Origin: Spisula solida | Lineage: Eukaryota > Mollusca > Bivalvia > Venerida > Mactridae | Assembly: GCA_947247005.1 (NCBI GenBank) | Contig: OX365945.1 | Coordinates: 36,758,551-36,822,550, forward strand | Length of the DNA stretch: 64,000 bases | Direction of reading: 5' to 3' | Shown: piece by piece, positions 1 to 11,030 of the stretch | How the letters are laid out: each line of letters starts with the position of its first letter | How positions within the stretch are numbered: the stretch's first letter is position 1 | The notes under the pieces: generated by a model | What the model saw: the letters and a program-made list of their open reading frames with translations, nothing else | Databases searched by the model: none | What the model was told of the DNA's origin: nothing | Translations under genes and position numbers: made by a program

Positions 1-270
1 CAAAACAAATTACTTAAAGGGTAAGTATGAAATCTGGTATCAGTCATAATACACTGTCCAGGAAAGTAGGTTAGGTGAATGTAATTGAAAAATTGTTGAG
101 AAACTGAGTTAAACCCGGATACCGATAAAACAAACTAAACAACCCACTTTGTACTTTATAAGGTGGCTATATGAACTACCCGTACCCAGCTAAACGAACC
201 TCTTCACACAGCGAGGGAACTTTACCGATGTCATAATCATAGCTTAGCTGAATCGAATGAATTAATTTCA

Positions 271-1468
271 CGCTTCCCGACTGCCAGACTTCCAAAATCA
301 CACTGCCAGGCTGCTAGGCATCCGAATGCATGCTGTCAGGCTGTTAGGCTTCTAAATTAACGCTGCCAGACTGCTAGGCTTCCAAACTTACGATGCCAGA
401 CTGCTAGGCTACCAAGTTGACGCTGCCAGACTGCTAGGCTTCCAATCTTACGATGCCAGACTGCTAGGCTTCCAAGTTGACGCTGCCAGACTGCTAGGCT
501 TCCAAATTTACGCTGCCAAACTGCTAGGTTTCCAAGTCGATATTGCCAGACTGCTAGGCTTCCAAGTTGAAGCTGCCAGACTGCTAGGCTTCCAAATTTA
601 CGCTACCAGACTACTAAGCTTCCAAACTTACGCTGCCGGACTCCTAGGCTTTCAAACTTACGCTGTCAGACTGCTTGACTTCCAAATTTACGCTACCAGA
701 CTGCTAGGCTTCCCAACTTACGCTGCCAGACTGCTTGACTTCCAAATTTACGCTATCAGACTGCTAGGCTTCCAAACTTACGCTACCAGACTGCTAGGCT
801 TCCAAACTTACGCTGCCAGACTGCTAGGCTTCCAAACTTACGCTGCCAGACTGCTAGGCTTCCAAACTTACGCTGCCAGACTGCTAGGCTTCCAAACTTA
901 CGCTGCCAGACTGCTAGGCTTCCAAGTTGAAGCTGCCAGACCGCTAGCCTTCAAAATGTCCTCTGCCAGACTACAAGGCTTCCAAATTGACGCTGCCAGA
1001 CTACTAGGCTTCCAAACTTACGCTACCAGACTGCTAGGCTTCCAAATTTACGCTGTCAGACTGCTTGACTTCCAAATTGACGCTACCAGACTGCTGGGCT
1101 TCCAAACTTACGCTACCCGACTCCAAGGCTTCCAAACTTACGCTACCAGACTGCTAGGCTTCCAAACTTACGCTACCAGACTCCAATGCTTCCAAATTTA
1201 CGCTATCAGACTACTGCCAGCTACCAAGAAGATAATACATAATCGGACATGGAAGGCAGCACTTAAACAGCCGAGCACAGAAAACATAAAAACATTACAT
1301 ATCACAATTACACGGAATAAGGCAACCAAATACGCAAGATACTAGGCCACCAAATTCTCGCTGTCATGATGTTATGCTACCACATTCAAGCGACCAGGCT
1401 GTTAGGCTGCCAAATACACACAGCCAGGTTACTATGCTTCCAACTTAAGCTGTCAGCTACCCAGATGC
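271..1468. repeat. 30-bp minisatellite, subfamily 1
   Basis: About 31 head-to-tail 30-bp units from 271 to about 1216, typically beginning CGCTGCCAGACTGCTAGGCT and ending in CCAAACTTA or CCAAATTTA. Units differ by a few substitutions and hardly any indels, so the 30-bp register holds and gives spurious open frames (for example 956-1345 plus) made of a 10-residue repeat. From about 1340 to 1468 units become degenerate. A 55-bp dispersed repeat interrupts the array near 1246. No gene is seen here. Confidence 0.95.
1246..1300 (+). repeat. dispersed repeat, GGCAGCACT copy 1
   Basis: The stretch GGAAGGCAGCACTTAAACAG followed by CCGAGCACAGAAAACAT recurs, slightly changed, at 35378-35440 and 62587-62650. 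At the other two sites it is preceded by TTAAGTCAG. It looks like the end of a mobile element of unknown type. Confidence 0.7.
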
Positions 1469-1470
1469 TA

Positions 1471-1562
1471 GTTCTGGATACCATAACTAAATGGTATTTT
1501 ATTTACACTGACGTGTCGACCTTTGATGAAATGGAATGATCATCGTCAAAGACATTGGACTA
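1471..1562 (+). repeat. dispersed repeat, copy 1 (between the two 30-bp arrays)
   Basis: Shares about 90 bp with 8509-8597 in the same orientation, starting GTTCTGGATACCATAACTAA and running through TTTACACTGACGTGTC to GTCAAAGACNTTGGACTA. Differences are scattered substitutions and short indels. No coding potential is seen. Confidence 0.8.
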
Positions 1563-1566
1563 CCAA

Positions 1567-2412
1567 GATGTTTGGCTCCCAAATTCACGCCACCAGGTTG
1601 CTACGCTGCCAAATTCGCACAGCCAGGCTGCTATGCTTCCAAATTACGCTGTCAGCTACCAAGATGCCATGCTACCAAATTCACGCCGCCAGGATGCTAG
1701 ACTGCCCAATTCACGCTGTCATGATGCGAGACTGTCCAATTTAATGCTGCCAGGATGCTAGACTGCCAATTTAATGCTGTCAGGATGCTAGACTGCCCAA
1801 TTCACGCTCCCAGGACGCCAGACTGCCCAATTCACGCTGCCATGACGCTAGACTGACTGCCCAATTCACGCTGCCATCATGCTAGACTGCCCAATTCACG
1901 CTGCCAGGACGATAGACTGCCCACTAAACGCAGCTAGGATGACAGACTGCACAATTCACGCTGCCAGGATGCTAGACTGCCCAATTCACGCTGCCAGGAT
2001 GCTAGACTGCCCAATTCACGCTGCCATGATGCTAGACTGCCCAATTCACGCTGCCAGGACGCTAGACTGCCCAATTCACGCTGCCAGGATGTAAGACTGC
2101 CCAATTCAAGCTGCCAGGATTCTAGACTTCCAATTTCACGATGCAAGGATGCTAGACGGCCCAATTCATGCTGCCAGGACGCTACTGCCCAATTCACGCT
2201 ACCAGGACGCTAGACTGCCCAATTCACGCTGCCAGGATGCAAGACTGCCCAATTCACGCTGCCAGGACGCTAGACTGCCCAATTAACGCTGCTAGGATGC
2301 CAGACTGCCCAGTTACCGCTGCCAGGACGCTAGACTGCCAATTTAATGCTGCAAGGACGCTAGACTACCAATTTAATGCTGCAAGGATGCTAGGCTGCCA
2401 ATTTAATGTTGG
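1567..2412. repeat. 30-bp minisatellite, subfamily 2
   Basis: About 28 tandem 30-bp units, typical form CGCTGCCAGGATGCTAGACT followed by GCCCAATTCA. Same length and same CGCTGCCAG...TGCTAG core as the array at 271-1216, so the two are sister subfamilies. Several short open frames on both strands here are by-products of a period divisible by three. Confidence 0.95.
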
Positions 2413-4394
2413 CAGACCAGCAGATTAAATACATGTATTGTATATTCAAATACACGTATAAAATATTTGTGCCGACCAGCAGACAAAAAAGCAGACTAAA
2501 CTGCTGCATTGCAGACTAAAATGTAGATTAATACATTAAACTTTTGTGTTGATATTAGGACATCACATGTCTCCACAAAGGTTTCAACATCTCGGTTTAC
2601 ATTATTTCCAGTCAAACTCACTGAATGAGTCTATCATATAAACTGTGTATAGCAACCAGTATGATATATAAAATAGAAAACAAACATATTTTCTAAATAC
2701 TTTTAATTGTGAATCACCAACAACCTACTCCATAACTAGACATGTGGCAATATCATAAATCCTGGTTTAACTCCTATGGGCTTTCTTCAGAAAAAATGGA
2801 CTTGACCTTTGACAAGGCAACCCAAATTACAATCCAAAGGTAGTAGGTTGTACTAAAATACTTTTGCTACATTATCAATAAATAATTTTAAAGAATTAGA
2901 AATCATGTTTGATTAAATTATGGCTACTCATACTGAAATTATACGTATAAAGCATAATTTTAGAACATTTTTGGTAACAATGACATTTAAACTAGCCATG
3001 CCAAAATGTTTTGTTACAGTCATGCCCAAATAAAGCTGCATTCCAGTAACATTAAATTACTGTAATTGAAACCTCGCTTAAAAACAACAACAATAACTTG
3101 GTGTTATGAGATCACAGTTTTTGGAATGTCACAAAGAAAAATAATGTACATTTACTGGCAAATGTATAGTAAATGTATTCCTCTAAGTCTCAACAGATCT
3201 ATACAATAGCTTGTTTTGGTTCTTTATTTTCAGTTTTTTTGCCAACAGCATCAGTTTTGAATGCCAGTAAATCAAACTAACCATTGCTTCTGGACTACTA
3301 AGCCAAACATACCAGTACCGGCTGGTTGTCCCCTAACAACTGACACGGCAAACAAGTGACCATTCCTTGGCAGCGGCCTCTTTCCCTTATAATTAGATAT
3401 ATCCAACACCAACAAATCAGGCCAGGGCTGGTATTCACAATTAGATATATCCAACACCAACAAATCAGGCCAGGGCTGGTATTCACAAAGCATCTTAAGA
3501 GAAAACTTAAATATTTTTTACTTAAGTTAAAAATTTGAGCTGCACATATTTCCCAAGAAACGAAGAATAACCCATGTTTTCATTGTGATTATTGTCATAA
3601 TTCTCAATGATGATTAGTATACCTTTCACACATTACGGCTGACAGTGACAATATTAAACTGTAATCCATGTCAAACTTTATGAAAACATTCAACAGCTGA
3701 TTTAACTAATACCAGTCAAGAGAAGGTAAATATTGGGGTTGGCATGGCCTTTGACCTTTGTCATTTAAGAGAGGTGTCGTTCATGGGAAGGAATTTAATG
3801 TTAAAATTGCATGGGAGGAATTTTGAATTACGTTCAAAAGAGGGAGTCGCTTCAGAGAGGTGACGAGAGAGAACATGGTAACACATTCCAAAATCAATGA
3901 ACTAAACACATTCTTCAAATCAGAAACCCGTAAAGTACCATCACCTTCAAGCTATCATACAAATACCAACATTGCACAGGTAACAATACATGATCGTAAA
4001 ACATGAGACAACTAGGAAAGTTTTTGACACAAAAATCCTCCCACAAAGGTCCGTTACTGTGGCAAAATTCATGCAACTTGAAATTCCTGACAATATGTCA
4101 TCCAAGTATTCATATGAAGTTTTATTGCAATCTGACCAATGGTTAAGGCGAACAAGCGCAGAAAACTTGGTGACATCAATCCAGACATCCAGCACCAATC
4201 AAAATGTCTCACCCCACCATCTGGGTGACAAAATTACCCAATGAGACCTCAAACAAAACAAACATTGTACAGTATATACAATGCACATAAGTTCCTAAAT
4301 ACAATAAGATGTGGAAAAGGCAACCTGTACTAAAGCTTAACAAGAAAGTATAAACAATGTGATATAATTACATACAAGTAAAACACAAGTCATG
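2413..4394. other. AT-rich intergenic stretch, no gene seen
   Basis: No exon with convincing splice sites or recognisable protein was found. It contains one 48-bp tandem duplication (3391-3488). Open frames of 60-87 codons at 3272-3538 and 3947-4244 overlap on both strands and match no family known to me. Confidence 0.6.
3391..3488. repeat. 48-bp tandem duplication
   Basis: Two near-perfect consecutive copies of a 48-bp unit beginning AATTAGATATATCCAACACC and ending GGCTGGTATTCAC. It explains the repeated residues in the short frames overlapping it on both strands. Confidence 0.9.
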
Positions 4395-4448
4395 AGTTAA
4401 CAGTATGTGATATATAAGTTAACAGTATGTGATATATAGTTAACAGTA
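4395..4448. repeat. short tandem repeat, about 22 bp
   Basis: GTTAACAGTATGTGATATAT occurs twice with a third truncated copy (GTTAACAGTA). No function suggested. Confidence 0.85.
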
Positions 4449-4733
4449 AGAATAAAACAACAAGAAGGCTAAATGTTAACAAAATTGTTATAAAGTAAAG
4501 AAAACAAAAAGAAACAAGAGCTATCACTGTAAGGGACATATGCCCCCGATGTGCGATGTTCATACTATACACAAATACTTTAAGTTACCAAAATGTCTAT
4601 GATAAAAAAGGGTCAAATTCCTCACAAAATAATCCTATAATTATAGTACTTTTCTAGTAAAATTGACAAATGATGTGAAGTATGACTACCAAGTTACGTT
4701 ACAATAGCATTGACAGTAAACAAAATATTAAAT

Positions 4734-4739
4734 TTTATT
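4734..4739 (-). promoter_or_regulatory. candidate polyadenylation signal
   Basis: AATAAA on the minus strand, about 70 nt after the stop codon of the OvoA-like methyltransferase gene (stop at 4809-4811). Position and sequence fit a cleavage/polyadenylation signal; not proven. Confidence 0.5.
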
Positions 4740-4808
4740 CAAAACTTTAACCTGAATGCTCGGACAAACGGACAGATTGGCAGAATGACGAACAAACAGA
4801 CAGACGTT

Positions 4809-7800
4809 TCACTTCCTTCTCCAGACCGTAGCATGCGCAACAGACCACTGGTTCTTGTGTGCTGTCTCTCGGATGAAAAATGGCATATTGACATCCTCAA
4901 CAAGATCAAAGTAAGATCCTAACGTTCTCTTCAATGTGTCAAATCCCGATACTGGCTTACCAGACCCATCCTTGTAACCACCTAACCATGTACTCTGAAA
5001 CATAAGTAAACATGTGATTTTTAGTAGTCTAATGCATGCACACTTTGCATTGCTAGGTGAGGCACCGTACCGCATTGATTACAATCCAACTATAGGTGCA
5101 AATTTTAAAATTGAAGAATAAAGAAACTATTTTATGGCATGCCCACATTGTTGGCATTAGTCTGGTTATCTTATATATGTTACAGGGATCTAGTCAAATC
5201 AGTGATTTGGTCTAATCTCTGAACTTTTAGGGATTAAGTCAAATCACTAGTTCCGTTAGGGAATAAGCTTTATCCCTAAAATTAGCTCGGGATTTGACTA
5301 AATCCCTAAAAATCATACGATTATTTTTACTTATTCCCTGAACTGGTTTTCAGGTTCATGCTTCAATCATTTGTACAAGATTCAGGTCTTAAAATGTTAT
5401 TATATCTAGTGTGACCCAACACAAATTAGAATATGTTTGTAATCAAGTTATGAATCACCTTAAATCACATTCACAAAGGTGGAAGATTTGGAATTGCATT
5501 TAAGGGGTCACTCAGCATCTGAAATCAACTCTGTGACATATGATTCTAACAACGGCACACCAGGGAATAGTGATGCTGTTGGTGTCGGTGGTAACACTGT
5601 TGTTGGTGACACAAATTTTGACAATAATAATACATAAAGTTCTAGTAATGCTCCAGAGAATAGTGATTCAGGGATTAGACCTAATCTCTGTTTGACTAGA
5701 TCCCTGTAACATATATATCATCCTTTTATTTTTTAAGTTTCTCAGGGCTTAAGAGTCTGATAGGGACAACCCTCTAAGACAAAAGGTTGGTTGGATCCCT
5801 GCTTGATCTGCACATGTTTTCCACATGTCAGTTGCATGCCAAACGGCAAGTTGATTTTAGTTGAAACTCAATCCCAGGAAAACTGGTTACAGGTTAACAG
5901 GTTGCTGCCAATGACTAAATATTTGTTACAACTAGAGCTGTCACCATTCGGCAGACTAATATACCCCCACCGACAAAGGGCCACAATTCTGCCAAAATTC
6001 ATTGCAAATTCCTTTCTTCATGCACATTTATATGTTGAGGTTGTTCATCTGTAAATGTTTGAGCCAAAACTGTAGGAGGAGTTGCGTCCATAAGAATGCA
6101 TCTAAGGACGGATGGACAGACGGACAGACAGACAGACAAGCTGAATCCATTATACCCCCCGCACAACTCATTGTGCGGGGGTTTAATGATGTAAAATCTT
6201 ATGAAGACAATCATCAGTTACCATCACCACAAGGACTAGTAGTGCATAAATTGGAAGCAATAAGTGGTATAAAGCTCTGAACTGATCAGAACATCAAATC
6301 CTTCATGAACAACTTAGATTCTATAAATCAGTAAATCTACCTTTCTGTATTTGCTGTTAATGATGAGACATAGCACTTTGAATTAGTAAATACATGTAGA
6401 ACCAAAATAACTGCATTCAACATTAAATTCTAAATTTGAAAATGAACAAAATAAAATCCTATACCCTGACCTAGACTATTAAATTATTATTACCATTTTT
6501 GCCCACAACACGTGATCTTATTATAGCAATAGTTCATACTTCATTTTTGCAGGCAACAAATGTCCATGTATATAAAAATATGTTTAGCACTTACTTTATC
6601 AGTAAATTGTTGGAGCCAGGTATAAGGTGAAGTGATGACAAGTATTCCTCCAGGTGCTACTAAACCAGACAGGCGATCTAAGAAGTTAAATGGAGAATGA
6701 AGACGACATATCAAATTAGCGGCTAATATACATCCAAATTGTCCGAGGTCTGTGGGCAAATTACAAGCATCGCCTTGAATAAATCTTGTTCTTTGTTTCT
6801 CCTGTAAAACAATATAGACTGTATACAACAAGAATCAGCTAAAATGAATTATTTGAAAATTTGGGAACTTGATGAAACAGAGTAATTTTATGCAAACACT
6901 GTCTATTCTTTAGAAGTCCAAATGTAAACAAGAGGTTATGATGACTCAAAATTGTTAGACTGACTACCGCATATAATATCATATTTAAGGCATAAAAACT
7001 TGTTTGTTTCCAGTACCTCAACCAACCCAAAACCTAAATGTTTCAACAGAGTTTGGAAAAGCATTTTCAATACTTTTCGAAAAAGAGGTGAAGTTTCCCT
7101 TTGTTAAGAAATGTTTAAAAAACATTTCCTACCGACCTTCATTGTAATGGCCAATAGGCTGATGTGGATATATCCCAATCATGTGATGCAGATCACAGCA
7201 AAGTTCATGATTGAACACCAAATGTTATTAGACTGGGTACCAAACTGTCTCATTTTGCCGCTCCTATTAGTGTGATAGTTAGCCGGCCGGAACCAGTATA
7301 TCCCAGGTTATCCGGCATGGTCTCAGTCAGGCTATCATCATGCCCATTTGAAACAAGCACAAGGCTGATCAAATCAATACACTGTCGCCCAGTTGAAACA
7401 AGCACAAGGCTGATCAAATCAATACACCGGAGATAAATCAGCCTACACATTCAAGCGTATCTGATCGATACACCGGGGATAAATCAGCATACATATTCAA
7501 GCGTATCTGACGGATACACCGGGGATAAATCAGCATACTCATTCAAGTGATCTGATCGATACACCGGGGATAAATCAGCATACACATTCAAGTGATCTGA
7601 TCGATAAACCAGGGATAAATCAGCATACATATTCAAGCGTATCTGATCGATACACCGGGGATAAATCAGCATACACATTCAAGTGATCTGATCGATACAC
7701 CGGGGATAAATCAGCATACATATTCAAGTGATCTGATCGATACACCGGGGATAAATCAGCAAACACATTCAAGCGTATCTGATCGATACACCGGGGATAA

Positions 7801-10221
7801 ATCAGCATACATATTCAAGCGTATCTGATGGATACACCGGGGATAAATCAACATACACATTCAAGTGATCTGATCAATACACCGGGGATAAATCAGCATA
7901 CATATTCAAGTGATCTGATCGATACACGGGCGATAAATCAGCATACACATTTAAGGGTATCTGATCAATACACTGGGGATAAATCAGCATACATATTCAA
8001 GCGTATCTGATCGATACACCGGGGATAAATCAGCATACACATTCAAGTGATCTGATCGATACACCTGGGATAAATCAGCATACATATTTAAGTGATCTGA
8101 TCGATACACCGGGGATAATCAGCATATACATTTAAGCGTAATTGAACTGTTCATAGAGAAATCCTAACAAAGTTCTGTTACCAAATTTGAAGGAACTACA
8201 GCTTTCAGATTGGTGACCAGATCTCCCTCATCTTGGATAAAATACGACATTGTTCCATTCTGCTTCAATGTATTACATGCGTCCACGAATCCTTGACTAT
8301 AGTCTAAGCCAACAACATCAGTGAATTTCTGTGCCAACTCGAAGGAAGAACGACCAACAGCACAACCGATATCAAACGCTTTCATTGGTACAGAATCCTG
8401 CAAATAGAAAATGATAGTAAATCTAAAATAATCACTAATCAGTAAGGACAGTCAAGTAATACTCTCAGTTTAACTTTTTGCCCGACCCTAAAATCGCACC
8501 GAGAGCTGGTTCTGGATACCATAACTAAAATGTCTTTTATTTACACTGACGTGTCTACCTTTTAAATGGAATGATCATTGTCAAAGACCTTGGACTAACC
8601 GAGAACCTGCGTTCTTACACTGAAGAAGTTTTGTCTACACTGCAAAATTTTTACTAGTCTTCAAACTGTCTAAGCGTATTTTCGAGCGTGGGGATCGAAT
8701 ACGACAGAGCAGTGCAAAAATGGTGGAATTTTATTACTGTCAAGGTTATGTTTTGCTTCAACATTCTTTTAATTTAATGCGCATCTTTTGTAAAATAATC
8801 TATCAACCAGGGGAAGTAACCTTTTTTGGAAAGGGAATTTATCACGTTTGATCAAAAAATGCAAATTTGCGACTTAATAAAAAGAAAAACTTTGTATTAA
8901 CAGTTTAAGAACACTTTTCACTCACTTTAAGAGCGTATTTAAACTCCAATGTTGATACAAAGTCGGGTTTATGTTGGTGGTGCAACGTTGTTCTAACGGT
9001 GCATTTAGGTTGCCGACGTCGCGACCTCGAAACAACCTAAAAACGACGATGCTACGACGTCGGATCTTTGCTGGGTAAATACGCTTAGACATGGTGGTCT
9101 TGGTTTATACAATTTCATAGAATGTCCTCTAGAAACAGAATGTTCCACATGCTTGAAAAAAATATCTGGATAAATTTTGTATTTATTATGTAGTAGGACC
9201 GTTTTAATCCTATATGTTAAATCAGTCTTAAACCCTCTTAAGGTTGTATACTACACATTACTTGGTATAGGTAGACAAATCACTGAAGCATTTCTAATCA
9301 TTGCACTTGTATTTCATTGGCTGAAGTGATTTGTCACCTATATTCTGGCTATATAAGTCCGAAATTTACATTGTCATACTGTACTGGTTGGCTGACCGCC
9401 TGGTCAGTAGTACCACTAGAGCTCAGGCTTTAAATCCAAAACAAGACAGAGATAAGTCTCTGGAACACAACCTTTAGTCCGAACTGTCCTACAGTGAACA
9501 TTTCACTGGACAATACTTGCAAATAGGTTAAATTATCTTACATATACCACAGTGTTTATATTGCTATTTAAATATCTTTCATAATACATGACTGTATATT
9601 GCTTTGAAATATATCATTTATTGAACAATTGCATAACTTAATAACTAAATTAAAGACTGTTCATGTAACTTGGCGTTGTTCTTATTATTGTTCTTATCAG
9701 TGTTGATTATATTGAGTTTATTGTTAATTACTACCACTATACGATTACACAAGAAGGCCACCACAATACTATACACACCACCGGTTATAATATAGCAGTG
9801 TATGTAACCACTCAGATCTAACCGACTGAGTGGGTACAACACCAGCAAATACTTAAACCGGACCAGTAACCTGACCTGTTACAATTATTCAAAATTTTGA
9901 AAGTTTCAACAAGATTTTATGTTCATCCAGTAGGGACTTACTTACCCCTCCTTTAAAATGTTTGATACACAGCTCAGCACATCTTTTTGGAAAATCAAGA
10001 GCGTCCTTGGGACCAAAGTCGTACTTCAAGATTTCATTGGGTGAACCATAATGGAACACTAAATATTCATTCAGCAGTTTTTGTGATTCGTAAACATTTG
10101 TTTCGTTACGTTTTCTTCGCTCCGACAGCAATTTCCATGTTGAATAAATGGCAATTCCAGAAGAGACGCACAATGTCCCAATAACGATGTATTTATGATC
10201 TATTCCGAATACTTGTGCCAT
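4809..10221 (-). CDS. membrane-anchored SAM methyltransferase resembling the OvoA C-terminal domain
   Basis: Four exons on the minus strand: 9946-10221, 8182-8397, 6595-6801 and 4809-4994. Every intron is phase 0, donors are GTAAGT or GTAACA, acceptors are TTGCAG, TTACAG and TTTCAG, and the joined frame gives 294 residues from ATG at 10221 to TGA at 4809. Residues 11-29 form a hydrophobic segment followed by a basic stretch (RRKR), suggesting a membrane anchor with the catalytic part in the cytosol. Residues 100-113 (FDIGCAVGRSSFEL) are the SAM-binding motif I; GDACNLP (174-180), AANLICRL (191-198), TSPYTWL (221-227) and NQWSVAHATVWRR (281-293) are hallmarks of the methyltransferase domain that ends OvoA, the ovothiol enzyme, and of its stand-alone relatives (putative mercaptohistidine N-methyltransferase family). 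The sulfoxide-synthase (DinB and FGE-sulfatase) domains of OvoA are absent. Substrate is therefore inferred, not shown. Introns carry a MITE, a 46-bp array and other repeats. The gene looks intact. Confidence 0.88.
5173..5716. mobile_element. MITE with about 50-bp terminal inverted repeats (methyltransferase intron 3)
   Basis: Both ends read ATATATGTTACAGGGATCTA going inwards, with 26 bp identical and about 50 bp related in total (TCAAA... then GGTCTAATCYCTGA). Internal copies of the GGGATTTAGTC/AAATCCCTAA word add further inverted repeats. No transposase frame, so it is non-autonomous. Superfamily not assigned: the target duplication is unclear in the surrounding TATATA sequence. Confidence 0.8.
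5790..6190 (+). repeat. interspersed repeat with GGAC-rich run and terminal hairpin
   Basis: Contains a GGACGGATGGACAGACGGAC-type run (6113-6140) and a perfect 11-bp hairpin, CCCCCGCACAA / TTGTGCGGGGG (6156-6181). Sequences of this look are widespread interspersed repeats in mollusc genomes. It lies in intron 3 of the methyltransferase gene. No coding capacity recognised. Confidence 0.55.
7330..8150. repeat. 45-46-bp satellite array in methyltransferase intron 2
   Basis: About 15-16 tandem units of the form ATTCAAGCGTATCTGATCGA followed by TACACCGGGGATAAATCAGCATACA, alternating 45-bp (AAGTGATC) and 46-bp (AAGCGTATC) variants. At the 7330-7440 edge are two copies of a divergent 48-bp unit with ACAAGCACAAGGCTGATCAA. 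Short open frames on both strands are repeat artefacts. Confidence 0.93.
8509..8597 (+). repeat. dispersed repeat, copy 2
   Basis: Second copy of the element at 1471-1562, same orientation, now in methyltransferase intron 1. Starts GTTCTGGATACCATAACTAA and ends near TTGGACTAAC. Confidence 0.8.
8598..9880. other. intron 1 of the methyltransferase gene, remainder
   Basis: No further exon seen between the two phase-0 splice sites (8398 and 9945). It contains CpG-containing words at 9010-9070 (CGACGTCGCGACCTCG and similar) and an open frame at 9645-9848 on the minus strand with no recognisable motif. Confidence 0.5.
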
Positions 10222-10428
10222 TGTTCAAACCAGGTGACAACCGTGCAGAAGGTAGAAAAATAGTAAAATAAATAGAACAAGATTATCCGAAAACAGGTTT
10301 CAGCCGGTCGGTGTTACATGCAATTAGCTAATCGTGAAAACCAGTATAGGCATCTACTAAACGACTTTGTCCGGTGACCTCCGGTACGGAACCCACCAGT
10401 ATCCCATTGTTCATTGTATGAATGTGGT

Positions 10429-10459
10429 ACCACGCATGTTAATTAAATACATGCGTGGT
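10429..10459. other. 11-bp perfect hairpin near the methyltransferase promoter
   Basis: ACCACGCATGT and ACATGCGTGGT flank a 9-nt AT loop, about 210 bp upstream of the ATG at 10221. Could be a transposon scar or a regulatory palindrome; nothing in the sequence decides. Confidence 0.6.
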
Positions 10460-10764
10460 GGTACTCTAAAGTAATCACGACCGACACCTTTTTGAATAGT
10501 TAGTTATAATCCAAGTAAAGGATTAGTAGAGAATTGTGATTGGTTATGATAAGTTATGTTATGTGTACAGTGTGAACATATGGAGACAGAATTAAGTTAA
10601 AATCTATAGATCGAGGGCGGAGTCAGAATTAGACTCTGTTCGACAAAGGCCGACCCCGCTCTAGTATATTTTTAAGAAGTTATCACTTTACACAAGAAAA
10701 TATCGATAGAAACGAAGGGTGCTCCCCTAAACAAGTCATATGGGCTTTAGGACAAAAACGTATA

Positions 10765-11030
10765 CAGTTATATCTTATATAGTGCAAAACTTCCATGGGG
10801 CATAACTGTGTAGAAAATCAGCGACCCGGAACGTGTCGATATCTCCACTTGGTAGTGAAGCTATCCATGAAGTTTTGTTAAAATCTCAAAAGTGGTTCTT
10901 GAGAAATAGCGCGGACAAGAATAAAGTATATAGTTATAGTGCAAATCTTCCAAGGGACATGTGAGAATAATCAGCGAACCGGAACGTGCCGACGATATGA
11001 GCATCTCCAATAAAATTACTGGTAGTGAAT
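10765..11030. repeat. imperfect tandem duplication, about 155 bp
   Basis: The segment running from TATAGTGCAAAACTTCCATG to ACTTGGTAGTGAAGC near 10770-10860 recurs at about 10935-11030 as TATAGTGCAAATCTTCCAAG to ACTGGTAGTGAATC, including AATCAGCGAMCCGGAACGTG. Copies differ by substitutions and small indels. Confidence 0.75.

Noticed and set aside
7330..8150. CRISPR-like array
   Set aside because: Units are contiguous with no unique spacers, and the setting is a eukaryotic intron; same for the 30-bp, 51-bp, 63-bp and 77-bp arrays.
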